NCBI RefSeq assembly: GCF_002265435.1
Contig: NZ_NOKQ01000141.1
Location: forward strand, 1-42,280
Origin: Tetzosporium hominis
GTDB taxonomy: Bacteria; Bacillota; Bacilli; Bacillales_A; Planococcaceae
Direction: 5' to 3'
Length of the DNA: 42,280 nucleotides
This document shows positions 6,576 through 15,144 of the stretch, in pieces; the first letter of the stretch is position 1; every line of letters starts with the position of its first letter. The notes beneath the pieces are model-generated. The model saw only the letters and a program-made list of their open reading frames with translations. It did not search any database and was not told the origin of the DNA. The position numbers were made by a program, and so were the translations under genes.

Positions 6576-8389
6576 TCACTCTCCTCTTCTGGTTCGACAT
6601 GAAGAGTGAAGAAAATGGTCGTTCCGTAGCCTTCTTCACTCTCCGCCCAAATTCTACCGCCATGAGCTTCAATCATTTCCCGGGCAATAGCGAGACCAAG
6701 TCCAGTTCCTCCCATAGAGCGGGCACGTGCTCGGTCCACTCGGTAAAAACGTTCGAAAATCTTGTCGACGTTTTCTTTCGGAATCCCCATCCCGTCATCG
6801 GAGATCATGACTTGCATCATTTCGTCTTTTACAGTGAATCCGAAACGGACCGTTCCCCCGTCTGGCGAATACTTTAGTGCATTGGAGATGATGTTGTCGA
6901 TGACCTGAGTCAGTTTGTCCGGGTCAATCGCAACAAAGTACTCTTTGTCGGGAAGCATCCGAGAGAACGACACGTTTTGTGACTTCGACATCTCGAAACG
7001 GTCGATGATGCGGTGGAAGAACTGGTTGAAGTTCACCACTTCAATAGTCAAGTCGTAGTCACGGCTGTCCATTTTCGAAAGCTGCAGCAGGTCATTGACG
7101 AGGCGAATCATGCGAGCCGTCTCCGTCTGCGTGACTTGCAGGAAGTTCGGAGCAATCGTCTCGTCTTTCCATGCACCTTCCGCGAGAGCTTCTAAGTAGC
7201 TGCTCATTGTTGTTAGCGGAGTACGAAGTTCATGCGACACGTTCGCCACGAATTCGCGGCGTTCCATATCGATTTTTTCTTGTTCCGTGACGTCGTGAAG
7301 AACGGCAATGAGACCGTTGACGAAGCCCGTCTCTTTTTGAATTACGGAGAAGTTGGCCCGTAAGATGTACGGCATATCTTGTGTGCTGTAATCGAGCGAC
7401 ATCGGTTCTTGCTGATGGATCAAGTCTTCAAAAGTGGCGTCTTCATCAATCGTCAGTACCGAAGTAATCGGACGGTTGAGGACGCTGTCTCGGTTGACGT
7501 TCAATAGTTCGAGTGCCGGATCGTTAATGAGGATGACGCGGCCTTTGCGGTCTGTAGCAATAACGCCGTCAGTCATGTTAGCAAGTACCGAGGCGAGCTT
7601 TCGTCGTTCGGCATCTGTCGTCGACTGGGCTTCTTGCAAGCGGTTCGTCAGATGGTTGAAGGCGATGGCCAGCTGGCCGATCTCATCGTCTCCATATACT
7701 TTAACTTTCCGGGAGAAGTTCCCTCTCGCCATCGCCTGCGCTTGTTTTCGCATGTCCGAAATCGGATGCGTGATCGTCTGAGCAATAAAGATCCCGAGGA
7801 TGACGGTGATAGCTAGGGACACTGCAGTTCCTCCGGCTAAGATCTGATTGATCTCATCGACTTGGCTAAAGACGCGTTCAATATCCGACTCTACGTAGAG
7901 CGCCCCGATGACGTTTCCTTGAGACGTGATCGGTGTTGCGAGGATCCAGATGCGTTCGCGAGTCTGTTCATCAAGAGAGATCATGCTCTCTGCATTTTCT
8001 GAACTGATGGCACGACGCACCAAATCATCAACGGACCGCTGCCCAACAATCGCTTGGTTGTCGGAGTCCGAGGTCCCAAGGATCTGGTAGCGGTCATCGA
8101 TGACGCGAATTTCATTAATATCTGTGGAATTTAAGCCAGCCAAAATAGAACGCAGACTTTGTTCCTTTGTCGCGTCCTCTTCTGTCCGTTCGCGAATCAG
8201 TTCTTCCCGCACACTAAATTCCATGAGTCCGACACGCTCGGTGACGGACTCTTGAAAGTTGGTGCGAAATGACTCTTCGAGCTCTCTTACAAAGTACAGC
8301 CCGATGATCTGCATCGCGATCATGATTAATAATATATAGATCAACACGATTTTGACGTGGATCGATTTGAAAAAGCCAACTCTTTGCAT
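6566..8389 (-). CDS. walK: WalK (YycG) essential sensor histidine kinase
   Basis: 607 residues with the full WalK architecture: transmembrane helix 1 (about 13–34), an extracytoplasmic Cache/PAS-like sensor (35–182), transmembrane helix 2 (about 184–205), HAMP (206–258), PAS (about 262–370), then the dimerisation domain with phospho-acceptor His386 in VSHELRTPL. The ATP-binding domain has its N box at Asn503, DDGMGIP (531–537) and GGTGLGLAI (560–568). WalK phosphorylates WalR to control cell-wall autolysin genes and is essential in Firmicutes. The start is ATG 8389, five bases after walR, with two AGGAG-like sites upstream. A one-mismatch Noc-binding palindrome lies inside the gene (6675–6688). 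Confidence 0.98.
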   Translation of the reverse strand: MQRVGFFKSIHVKIVLIYILLIMIAMQIIGLYFVRELEESFRTNFQESVTERVGLMEFSVREELIRERTEEDATKEQSLRSILAGLNSTDINEIRVIDDRYQILGTSDSDNQAIVGQRSVDDLVRRAISSENAESMISLDEQTRERIWILATPITSQGNVIGALYVESDIERVFSQVDEINQILAGGTAVSLAITVILGIFIAQTITHPISDMRKQAQAMARGNFSRKVKVYGDDEIGQLAIAFNHLTNRLQEAQSTTDAERRKLASVLANMTDGVIATDRKGRVILINDPALELLNVNRDSVLNRPITSVLTIDEDATFEDLIHQQEPMSLDYSTQDMPYILRANFSVIQKETGFVNGLIAVLHDVTEQEKIDMERREFVANVSHELRTPLTTMSSYLEALAEGAWKDETIAPNFLQVTQTETARMIRLVNDLLQLSKMDSRDYDLTIEVVNFNQFFHRIIDRFEMSKSQNVSFSRMLPDKEYFVAIDPDKLTQVIDNIISNALKYSPDGGTVRFGFTVKDEMMQVMISDDGMGIPKENVDKIFERFYRVDRARARSMGGTGLGLAIAREMIEAHGGRIWAESEEGYGTTIFFTLHVEPEEESEWE

Positions 8390-8394
8390 TGCTC

Positions 8395-9102
8395 CTACTC
8401 CTGTTCAGGACTGCGCAGGTAATACCCGACTCCACGGCGTGTGACGATCCAGTTTGGATGACTTGGATTGTCTTCAATCTTTTCACGTAGACGACGAATG
8501 GTCACGTCGACGGTACGCACATCCCCGAAGTAATCATAACCCCATACCGTTTGCAGCAAATGTTCCCGTGTCATCACTTGACCTGTATGTTTCGCCAAGT
8601 AGTGCAGCAATTCGAACTCACGATGTGTCAGCTCAATCGCCTCATCGCGCTTCATCACCATATAAGCGTCTGGCTGAATCGTGAGAGGTCCGATGTTAAT
8701 ATCGTTTGAGCTCGGCTCGACGTCTTCTGCAGGAACGACTTGCGAGCGACGCATATTGGCTTTCACGCGCGCAATTAATTCACGAGTTGAGAACGGCTTC
8801 GTGACATAGTCGTCTGCCCCGAGTTCCAGTCCAAGGACTTTATCAATCTCGGAGTCTTTCGCTGTCAGCATGATGATCGGGAATTCGTATTTCTTCCGGA
8901 CCTCACGACACACTTCCATTCCGTCACGCCCTGGAAGCATGATATCTAAAAGCATCAGATCTGGTTGGAACGCCTCAACTTTCTCAAGCGCCTCGTCTCC
9001 ATCATAGGCACACTCGACCTGGTAGCCTTCTTTTTTTAAGTTGAACTGCAGAATGTCTGCAATTGGTTTCTCGTCATCGACGACTAAGATTTTCTTACTC
9101 AT
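8395..9102 (-). CDS. walR: WalR (YycF) essential response regulator
   Basis: 235 residues from ATG 9102, which has GGAGGAG eight bases upstream; the longer frame to 9141 is not needed. The receiver domain (1–120) has acidic pocket D9-D10, phospho-acceptor Asp53 ([11 protein letters not shown]) and the conserved Lys of VTKPFS. The OmpR-type winged-helix domain (about 133–233) ends with the RRGVGYYLR segment. WalR controls peptidoglycan hydrolase and wall-metabolism genes. It is the first gene of the walR-walK-yycH-yycI-walJ operon. The upstream region holds a Noc-binding site and a structured repeat. Confidence 0.98.
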   Translation of the reverse strand: MSKKILVVDDEKPIADILQFNLKKEGYQVECAYDGDEALEKVEAFQPDLMLLDIMLPGRDGMEVCREVRKKYEFPIIMLTAKDSEIDKVLGLELGADDYVTKPFSTRELIARVKANMRRSQVVPAEDVEPSSNDINIGPLTIQPDAYMVMKRDEAIELTHREFELLHYLAKHTGQVMTREHLLQTVWGYDYFGDVRTVDVTIRRLREKIEDNPSHPNWIVTRRGVGYYLRSPEQE

Positions 9103-9194
9103 AGGTTTCTCCTCCATGTTCCGTTCCGATTTCCCCTGCATTTTCTAGTAATCTATTACCCTTAACAATACCATGACCGCGCTATTTTCGCATT

Positions 9195-9273
9195 TTATTT
9201 CCCATAGCTGTCGAAATGACGCGCTTTATTTCCCTCATTTCGTCGAAACTTATCGGATTATTTCCCGGGAAAT
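9195..9273. promoter_or_regulatory. Noc-binding palindrome plus two phased half-sites upstream of walR
   Basis: ATTTCCCGGGAAAT at 9260–9273 is an exact match to the published Noc nucleoid-occlusion site. TTATTTCCC, the left half with flank, also occurs at 9195–9203 and 9226–9234, so the three copies are 31 and 32 bases apart (about three helical turns). The noc gene itself lies at 25044–25928. This is also the region expected to hold the walR promoter, which I could not place with confidence. Confidence 0.7.
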
Positions 9274-9280
9274 ACTTCTT

Positions 9281-9422
9281 AGATGTGGAAGGCGTTCGCT
9301 CAGAAATGCTTCGAAAACCAGGCGCCCCAATTGAGGCGCTCTTTGCCTCGGTTGGGGTGAATGGTTTTCGAATGTATTTCTAACGCCTGCAACTCGATTC
9401 CATTTAGATGTGGATGGCGTTC
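9281..9422 (+). repeat. Structured repeat, copy A (80-nt hairpin with flanking modules)
   Basis: Core hairpin 9302–9381, closed by outer GGCGTT (9291–9296) and AACGCC (9382–9387). Direct copies of AGATGTGG-A/T-GGCGTTC flank it (9281–9297 and 9406–9422). The core is homologous, in the opposite orientation and with no length change, to 32370–32449. This 546-base gap between walR and the M23 peptidase gene also holds CT-rich, loosely repetitive sequence to about 9540 in which I see no gene. Confidence 0.8.
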
Positions 9423-9613
9423 TTCTTCATCATCTTTAATTTCTTCTACATGATCTAGAGCGTTCTTCTCCATCAAGCTCCATTTCTTCTCCATACCCTC
9501 GATTTCTTCTACAATACTAGTTAATTCTTCTTCATAAACTGTTATTTCATCTGCATCTTAATCCTTTTGTTCTTCAAGGGGAAATAACTTAAACACGCAT
9601 TCCCCCTACAACA

Positions 9614-9638
9614 AAAGCCGCCCATGCCGGGCGGCTTT
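9614..9638 (-). terminator. Intrinsic terminator of the M23 peptidase gene
   Basis: Perfect 10-bp stem AAAGCCGCCC (9614–9623) with GGGCGGCTTT (9629–9638), 5-base loop, 10 bases beyond the stop codon. The following T-run on the minus strand is short, but the stem is strong. Confidence 0.85.
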
Positions 9639-9648
9639 CCAATGAGGT

Positions 9649-11124
9649 TTAGTTTAAAACAGATAGTGGGTTGATATGCGCACCGTTTTGAATCACTTCG
9701 AAGTGAAGGTGAGTGCCTGTTGATCTTCCCGTGTTCCCCATGATACCGATTTGCGTGCCTTGTGGAACCGTCTGACCAACAGCTACATTAATAGAAGCTA
9801 AGTGACCGTATACAGTACGGTAGCCGTTGTTGTGATCAATGATTACTCGCTGACCAAGTCCACCGTCCCAACCGGCTGCTACTACGACACCGTTATCCGA
9901 TGCCAAGATGCCGAAACCGCTTGGGCGGGCAATGTCGATTCCTTCGTGCATGCGTCCCCAGCGTTGGCCACGCTCACTTGAAATGTAGCCACCTTGTGCA
10001 GGCCATGCGAATGACCCATTCCCACGAGAAGGCATTACCTTCGTTCCCTTTAAAGTAACTTGATGTTGCACTTGCTTCGTGATTTCTTCTTCTACTAATT
10101 CTTTAGACGTTAACACGCCATTTTGTTTCGTAAGTGTATAAGTCGCTACTCGTTCTCCGTTAGCGCCTTTTGTCTTCATTTTTGTGTCCCCTTTGTACAT
10201 CGTGTCTGTTTCTTCCACGATCTTATCAAACGGGATTTCTTCTTTAGCTCTTTTTTCGTACTGTGCTTCAAAGTTAAGGGCCGGTTTTAGTACCGTCACA
10301 TTCAGTTCTTGACCGATTTTAAGTGTACTGTCTTCTTGTAGCCCTTTATTTAAATCAAGCAATTGCTTGGTAGAAAGATCATGGGCACTTGCGATTTTTG
10401 AAATGACGTCGCCTTGTTTCACTGTGTAGGTCTCTTCTTTCTCCACACCTGTGAGTAAGCGTTTGACCGCTTGGTCGACTGTCACGACTTCTTCTGGTTT
10501 CACAGACATCGTTGCACCAGTAACGTCTTGTTTTACAGTTAAATCGACAATCCGGGTTTCACCCGGCTTTAATTCGGGTAATGTATCTGTAGCACTTTTT
10601 CTAGCTTCCAAAAAGTTGAGCTCTTTTTCCGAAACGTAGTTCAACTTCACTTTTCGAAGTACTTCATTGTAAGCTTCTAAATCTGTAACGTAGGCTGCCA
10701 CCTCGTTATCGATTGAAATAGCGAATGCGTTAGCATTGACTTCAATGAGGTCCTCTACTTGTTTTAAAGTAGCGGCGTCATCTGTAGCAGGTGAGAACAC
10801 TTTCTCTTCAACCACCGAGAAATTGTTGCCAGCTGTTAAAGAGAGACCTTCGAATTGTGATTTGGAAGCTTCTACTTTGTCTTTCATTAGTTGAGTGATT
10901 TCTTCTTTATTTGAGACGGCACCAATGTATTGATCGTCCGTGTAGATATGATAGATTGTTGCCAATTCGCTATCCGCTGTTTCGTCAGCGAAGGCAAAGT
11001 TAAATGACAAGCCAGAAAGCAATACGACCGAGATGGCTGCTTTCTTTATCACATTGGTCCTCTTCCCCGAAAGCCCGTCTGTTGCTAGAACAGCCGTTTC
11101 TTCCTTCGATTTATTCCAAAACAT
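9649..11124 (-). CDS. Secreted LysM–G5–M23 metallopeptidase (cell-wall hydrolase)
   Basis: 491 residues from ATG 11124, which has GGAAGGAG before it. The N-terminus is charged, then a hydrophobic segment (about 27–47) ending in an Ala-x-Ala-like FAFADE site, consistent with export. Then come a long N-terminal domain, a LysM peptidoglycan-binding domain (about 233–280, YTVKQGDVISKIA), a G5 domain (about 295–365) and a C-terminal peptidase M23 domain. Zinc ligands are visible: His393 and Asp397 (MHEGID) and His474 in H472-x-H474. It probably cleaves peptide cross-bridges of peptidoglycan. Beside walR, it is a plausible WalR target; a half-matching WalR-like TGTAAT repeat occurs near 11220. It has its own promoter region and terminator. 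Confidence 0.93.
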   Translation of the reverse strand: MFWNKSKEETAVLATDGLSGKRTNVIKKAAISVVLLSGLSFNFAFADETADSELATIYHIYTDDQYIGAVSNKEEITQLMKDKVEASKSQFEGLSLTAGNNFSVVEEKVFSPATDDAATLKQVEDLIEVNANAFAISIDNEVAAYVTDLEAYNEVLRKVKLNYVSEKELNFLEARKSATDTLPELKPGETRIVDLTVKQDVTGATMSVKPEEVVTVDQAVKRLLTGVEKEETYTVKQGDVISKIASAHDLSTKQLLDLNKGLQEDSTLKIGQELNVTVLKPALNFEAQYEKRAKEEIPFDKIVEETDTMYKGDTKMKTKGANGERVATYTLTKQNGVLTSKELVEEEITKQVQHQVTLKGTKVMPSRGNGSFAWPAQGGYISSERGQRWGRMHEGIDIARPSGFGILASDNGVVVAAGWDGGLGQRVIIDHNNGYRTVYGHLASINVAVGQTVPQGTQIGIMGNTGRSTGTHLHFEVIQNGAHINPLSVLN

Positions 11125-11363
11125 GATAAAGCTCCTTCCGTTTGTAAACACATTATGGCATTTTTCATGCCCTTCTAATTTACCATATTCATTTATACAA
11201 AGTGAACGAATAGACCCGTTTGTAATCAAAACGTGAAATTACTTCCAATTACTTCTAATAAATAGGATTATTTGGTTTCACACTATGAATTTCATACTAT
11301 TTTATATTTCAATTGTTTCAGTAATTATCTAAATTGCGCGAAATTATACATAATTCAACACAA

Positions 11364-11401
11364 AAAACACACCTGTTCCGCGTGAGAACAAGGTGTGTTT
11401 T
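11364..11401 (-). terminator. Intrinsic terminator of purA
   Basis: Arms AAAACACACCTGTTC (11364–11378) and GAACAAGGTGTGTTTT (11386–11401) pair almost fully, with one bulged base; the minus strand continues with T residues. It lies 13 bases after the purA stop. The remaining 11125–11363 is AT-rich and should hold the peptidase promoter; I see no riboswitch there. Confidence 0.88.
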
Positions 11402-11414
11402 CATTAAGCATGAC

Positions 11415-12701
11415 TTATCGCCATACACTAGATACGATATTCGTTTGCGTACGGTCAGGACCTACTGAGAAAATCGAGATTTGAACACCCGTCAATTGTG
11501 CAATTCGCTCTAAATAGTGACGTGCATTGTCCGGTAGTTCATCCAATGATTTACAGCCTGTAACGTCTTCTGACCAACCTGGCATTTCTTCATAGACTGG
11601 TTCACAATCTGCTAGCATACGAAGGTTCGCTGGATATTCTGTGATCAGTTCGCCTTTATAACGGTATGCCGTACAAATCTTCACCGTCTCTAAGCCAGTC
11701 AATACGTCAATTGAGTTCACCGTTAGATCTGTTAACCCACTTACGCGACGCGCGTGACGGACTACCACTGAATCGAACCATCCGATACGGCGTGGACGGC
11801 CTGTTGTTGTTCCGTACTCTTTTCCGACTTCACGAATCTGATTGCCTACTTCATCAAATAGTTCTGTAGGGAATGGACCGTCTCCAACGCGAGAAGTGTA
11901 AGCTTTACATACCCCTACTACATGAGAGATCTTCGTTGGGCCAACACCCGCTCCGATTGTTACGCCCCCAGCGACTGGGTTCGATGATGTAACGAATGGG
12001 TACGTTCCTTGGTCGATGTCGAGCATGACGCCTTGTGCGCCTTCGAACAAGACGCGACGGCCTTCATCAAGTGCATCGTTCAATACTTTAGAAGTATCTG
12101 TTACATATTTCTCGATTTCTTGCCCGTATGCGAAGTACTCTTCTAAGATTTCTTCTAGCTTGAAGCCTTCTGTCTCATAGAACTTTTCAAACATGCGGTT
12201 CTTTTCTTGCAAGTTATGATCGAGCTTTTCTTTGAACGTCTCATAGTCCAATAAGTCCGCCATACGGATTCCGACACGTGCCGCTTTGTCCATGTAAGCC
12301 GGTCCGATGCCTTTTCCTGTTGTACCGATTTTGTTAGCACCACGACGCGCCTCTTCCACTTCGTCTTGTTTCAAGTGGTATGGCAAGATGACATGCGCAC
12401 GGTTTGAGATACGCAAGTTGTCTGTGCTCACTCCGCGATCGTGAAGACCTTTTAGCTCTTTTACTAAAGCTTTCGGGTCTACAACCATTCCGTTTCCGAT
12501 TACTGAAATTTTATCTTTATAGAAAATACCTGATGGAATCAAGTGCAGCTTGTATGTCTCACCACCAAAGATGATAGTATGGCCTGCATTGTTTCCTCCT
12601 TGGTAACGTGCAATAACTTCTGAATGCTCCGAAAGAAAGTCGGTGATCTTTCCTTTTCCTTCGTCTCCCCACTGGGTTCCTACAACTACGACTGATGGCA
12701 T
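11415..12701 (-). CDS. purA: Adenylosuccinate synthetase
   Basis: 428 residues, the standard length. It joins IMP and aspartate, using GTP, to form adenylosuccinate in AMP synthesis. The N-terminal signature QWGDEGKGK (10–18) includes the catalytic Asp13, and NNAGHT (about 38–43) supplies the second catalytic residue. The segment [11 protein letters not shown] and the C-terminal GP-R-QTN nucleotide-recognition region are also present. ATG 12701 is preceded by GGAGGTG; an ATG three codons upstream is less well placed. It is a single-gene unit with its own terminator and PurR-box-like sequences about 95–135 bases upstream. Confidence 0.98.
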   Translation of the reverse strand: MPSVVVVGTQWGDEGKGKITDFLSEHSEVIARYQGGNNAGHTIIFGGETYKLHLIPSGIFYKDKISVIGNGMVVDPKALVKELKGLHDRGVSTDNLRISNRAHVILPYHLKQDEVEEARRGANKIGTTGKGIGPAYMDKAARVGIRMADLLDYETFKEKLDHNLQEKNRMFEKFYETEGFKLEEILEEYFAYGQEIEKYVTDTSKVLNDALDEGRRVLFEGAQGVMLDIDQGTYPFVTSSNPVAGGVTIGAGVGPTKISHVVGVCKAYTSRVGDGPFPTELFDEVGNQIREVGKEYGTTTGRPRRIGWFDSVVVRHARRVSGLTDLTVNSIDVLTGLETVKICTAYRYKGELITEYPANLRMLADCEPVYEEMPGWSEDVTGCKSLDELPDNARHYLERIAQLTGVQISIFSVGPDRTQTNIVSSVWR

Positions 12702-12790
12702 GATCAGCACCTCCGCTAGACACTGTGTGTCCTATTTCAAACAGTATTAGTGTATCAGCGTATGGCGCCCACGTCAACCGAAAACCGCAG

Positions 12791-12833
12791 AAAAAGCGAA
12801 CATCTTAATATTTCGGATATCTAATGTTCGTGT
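12791..12833 (-). promoter_or_regulatory. Candidate PurR operator upstream of purA
   Basis: Three sequences resemble the PurBox AWWWCCGAACWWT: AAAAGCGAACATC on the plus strand (CGAA core 12797–12800), ATATCCGAAATAT on the minus strand (core 12812–12815), and a minus-strand copy containing CGAACATTA (core 12827–12830). Bacillus PurR binds paired boxes upstream of purA. The core spacing here does not match the 16–17 bases I remember, so this is tentative. Confidence 0.4.
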
Positions 12834-12882
12834 TTAGATACTTATTCTTCATTGAATTCTCATTTTTATGCCGGATTTGGTA

Positions 12883-13257
12883 CTATTCTTCTCCCACTGT
12901 AAGGGTGACTCGTCTTGTCTCCTGGTCTCCATCTAGAATGATAATATCCGCTACATTGTCTTCTTTCCATTCCACGTCTGCTGATGGAGTACCATACTCT
13001 TCAACAGGAAGGTAGATCATGCTCATAGTCTCTACTTCCTCGTTAATGGGTCCGTAGTACACCTTAAACGGCTCACCACCGCCAGGTTCTCTCACTTCAA
13101 TTAGCCATTTGCCATCTGGCGAGGTGCTAATGACGCTGGAGAGATAGCCTTCTTCGATTCCTTCCTGAGGTGAGATAGTAAAAAATGCAAAGATTCCAAT
13201 GATACCTAAAATGATCACGACGACGACGGTAATAAGACAACCTGCCAATCCTTTCAT
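12883..13257 (-). CDS. Small membrane-anchored protein of unknown function
   Basis: 124 residues from ATG 13257, which has AAAGGAG eight bases upstream; a GTG at 13266 would lie inside that ribosome site. One strong transmembrane helix (about 7–28) is followed by an extracytoplasmic domain of about 90 residues containing SPDGKWLIEVREPGGG and ending in an acidic tail. The SPDGK-plus-beta-strand arrangement recalls the DUF5412 type of small Bacillales membrane proteins, but this is only resemblance. It stands alone between dnaB and purA on the same strand, without an obvious partner. Confidence 0.75.
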   Translation of the reverse strand: MKGLAGCLITVVVVIILGIIGIFAFFTISPQEGIEEGYLSSVISTSPDGKWLIEVREPGGGEPFKVYYGPINEEVETMSMIYLPVEEYGTPSADVEWKEDNVADIIILDGDQETRRVTLTVGEE

Positions 13258-13310
13258 TGCATTCACTCCTTTTTGTTACCTGTCATACGGCTGATGTACT
13301 AAAAAGTTAC

Positions 13311-13335
13311 AAAAAAAGCCTCCCTGTTAGGAGGC
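13311..13335 (-). terminator. Intrinsic terminator overlapping the dnaB stop codon
   Basis: Stem GCCTCC (13318–13323) with GGAGGC (13330–13335). The 6-base loop contains the dnaB stop codon (13327–13329), and a run of seven T follows on the minus strand (13311–13317). The hairpin thus overlaps the last codons of the gene. Confidence 0.88.
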
Positions 13336-14685
13336 GGGCGGAGCCGAATGCTGGCTCCAGTCAATATTAACGAACTTGTTGAACTCTTTCACGAACGCGA
13401 GCGTCACCGTACCTGTTGGGCCATTTCGCTGCTTCGCAATGATGATCTCAATCATATTCTGATTCTCTGTCTCTTTGTCATAGTAGTCTTCCCGGTACAG
13501 GAACGACACGATATCGGCATCTTGCTCAATCGATCCCGATTCACGTAAATCGGACATCATCGGGCGCTTGTCTTGACGTTGCTCTACTCCACGAGAGAGC
13601 TGAGACAAGGCAATGACCGGCACTTGCAGTTCACGGGCCAGAGCTTTCAAAGAACGGGAGATTTCCGAAACTTCTTGCTGACGGTTCTCTCCTTTTCCTC
13701 CAGACCCTTGGATGAGCTGCAAGTAATCGATCAAGATCATACCAAGACCGTACTCCTGCTTCAGACGACGACACTTTGCACGAATCTCCGTCACTCGGAT
13801 ACCTGGTGTGTCATCGATGAAAATCCCTGCGTTTGACAGGCTTCCCATCGCCATCGTCAGCTTCTTCCAGTCCTCGTTTGTGAGGGCACCGGTACGAAGC
13901 ACCTGGGCATCGATATTGCCTTCCGCACACAGCATACGCATGACCAGCTGCTCCGCACCCATCTCTAGACTAAAGATGGCCACGTTCTCGTCGGTCTTCG
14001 TAGCAACGTTCTGTGCAACGTTCAATGCGAAGGCGGTCTTACCTACAGAAGGTCGGGCAGCTACAATGATCAAATCGTTGCGCTGGAATCCCGCTGTGAT
14101 GCGGTCGAGGTCCCGGAATCCTGTTGGAACTCCCGTGATGTCCCCTTTACGCGAATGCAGCTGCTCGATGTTGTCATATGTCTCGACTAAAACATCTTTA
14201 ATATTTTTAAAGTCTCCAGCGTTCTTTCGGCTGGAGACGTCCATCATTTTCTTCTCTGCTTCGGACAGCACCGCTGCCACTTCATCTTCACGTGTGAAGC
14301 CGTCTTCTACGATGCTCGTAGCTACGCGAATCAGTCGACGCAACAGCGCCTTCTCTTCTACGATGCGGGCATAGTAGACGATATTGGCTGCAGTAGGAAC
14401 TGCGTTGGCAAGCTCACTCAAATACGCGATGCCTCCGACGTCTTCTAATTCCTTCTTCGCAGACAGCTCTTCCGTGACCGTGACGACGTCAATCGCCTTT
14501 CCTTGGTCACTGAGACGGATCATTGTGTGGAAGATCCGCTGATGGGCTGTACGGTAGAAATCCTCAGGAACGAGGACTTCGGCCGCTGTGATCAGCGCTT
14601 GGGGCTCTAAAAAGATGGCGCCGATCACCGATTGTTCAGCTTCGTGATTATGAGGGGGTACTCTGTCCATGAACGGCTCGCTCAT
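13327..14685 (-). CDS. dnaB: Replicative DNA helicase (DnaB type; DnaC in Bacillus)
   Basis: 452 residues. The N-terminal domain (about 8–110, starting PPHNHEAEQSVIGAIFL) binds primase and forms the hexamer collar. The RecA-like motor (about 180–450) has Walker A RPSVGKTA (211–218), Walker B ILIDYLQL and the arginine-finger region near the C-terminus. It is the ring helicase that unwinds DNA at the fork on the lagging-strand template. It follows rplI by 12 bases, as in Bacillus. In Bacillus nomenclature this protein is DnaC, while DnaB there means a different loader protein, so the symbol needs care. Confidence 0.97.
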   Translation of the reverse strand: MSEPFMDRVPPHNHEAEQSVIGAIFLEPQALITAAEVLVPEDFYRTAHQRIFHTMIRLSDQGKAIDVVTVTEELSAKKELEDVGGIAYLSELANAVPTAANIVYYARIVEEKALLRRLIRVATSIVEDGFTREDEVAAVLSEAEKKMMDVSSRKNAGDFKNIKDVLVETYDNIEQLHSRKGDITGVPTGFRDLDRITAGFQRNDLIIVAARPSVGKTAFALNVAQNVATKTDENVAIFSLEMGAEQLVMRMLCAEGNIDAQVLRTGALTNEDWKKLTMAMGSLSNAGIFIDDTPGIRVTEIRAKCRRLKQEYGLGMILIDYLQLIQGSGGKGENRQQEVSEISRSLKALARELQVPVIALSQLSRGVEQRQDKRPMMSDLRESGSIEQDADIVSFLYREDYYDKETENQNMIEIIIAKQRNGPTGTVTLAFVKEFNKFVNIDWSQHSAPPAS

Positions 14686-14697
14686 CTTGTTCGCTCC

Positions 14698-15144
14698 TTA
14701 CTCTTCCGTTACGTGTACTTTAAGTGTTGCAGTCACGTCGTGGTGCAATTTCACCGGTACATTCGTGTAGCCTAGTGTGCGGATGGCATCGTCTAGCTCC
14801 ATCTTGCGTTTGTCGATCTTCATGCCATGTACTTTTTCAAGCGCTGTTGCGACTTGTTTCGTTGTGACAGAACCGAATAGACGGCCGTCAGCTCCTGACT
14901 TGGCTTTCAACTCTACCGTCACAGCCTCTAATTTCTCTTTCAGTGCTTTCGCATCTGCAAGCTCTTGAGCCGCTTGTTTTTCTGTCAGTTTCTTTTGCCC
15001 TTCTACTGCAGAAAGCGCAGAAGCCGTTGCTTCTACTGCATACCCGTTCTTAATCAAGAAGTTATGTGCATAGCCATCTGCTACGTTTTTGATTTCGCCT
15101 TTTTTTCCTTTACCTTTAACATCTTTTAAAAATACGACTTTCAT
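14698..15144 (-). CDS. rplI: 50S ribosomal protein L9
   Basis: 148 residues. The N-terminal domain [19 protein letters not shown] with the following Gly/Lys-rich strand and DGYAHNFLI is the L9 signature. A long connecting helix (about 41–75) and the C-terminal RNA-binding domain (about 80–148, GRLFGSVT) follow. It binds 23S rRNA near the base of the L1 stalk and helps keep reading frame. The gene overlaps gdpP by 4 bases, so translation is probably coupled. Confidence 0.98.
   Translation of the reverse strand: MKVVFLKDVKGKGKKGEIKNVADGYAHNFLIKNGYAVEATASALSAVEGQKKLTEKQAAQELADAKALKEKLEAVTVELKAKSGADGRLFGSVTTKQVATALEKVHGMKIDKRKMELDDAIRTLGYTNVPVKLHHDVTATLKVHVTEE

Noticed and set aside
6081-6602. 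173-codon frame antisense to yycH
   Set aside because: Fully antisense to a gene with clear family and operon context.
9300-9494. 64-codon minus-strand frame between the M23 peptidase gene and walR
   Set aside because: Much of it is the hairpin repeat, and the homologous stretch in copy B has stop codons in the matching frame. The substitution pattern follows RNA pairing and not codons.
11125-11363. c-di-AMP (ydaO-type) riboswitch ahead of the peptidase gene
   Set aside because: Such genes sometimes carry one, but the AT-rich leader shows none of the conserved riboswitch segments.
13808-14374. 188-codon frame antisense to dnaB
   Set aside because: Mirror of a conserved helicase gene, with no upstream signal.
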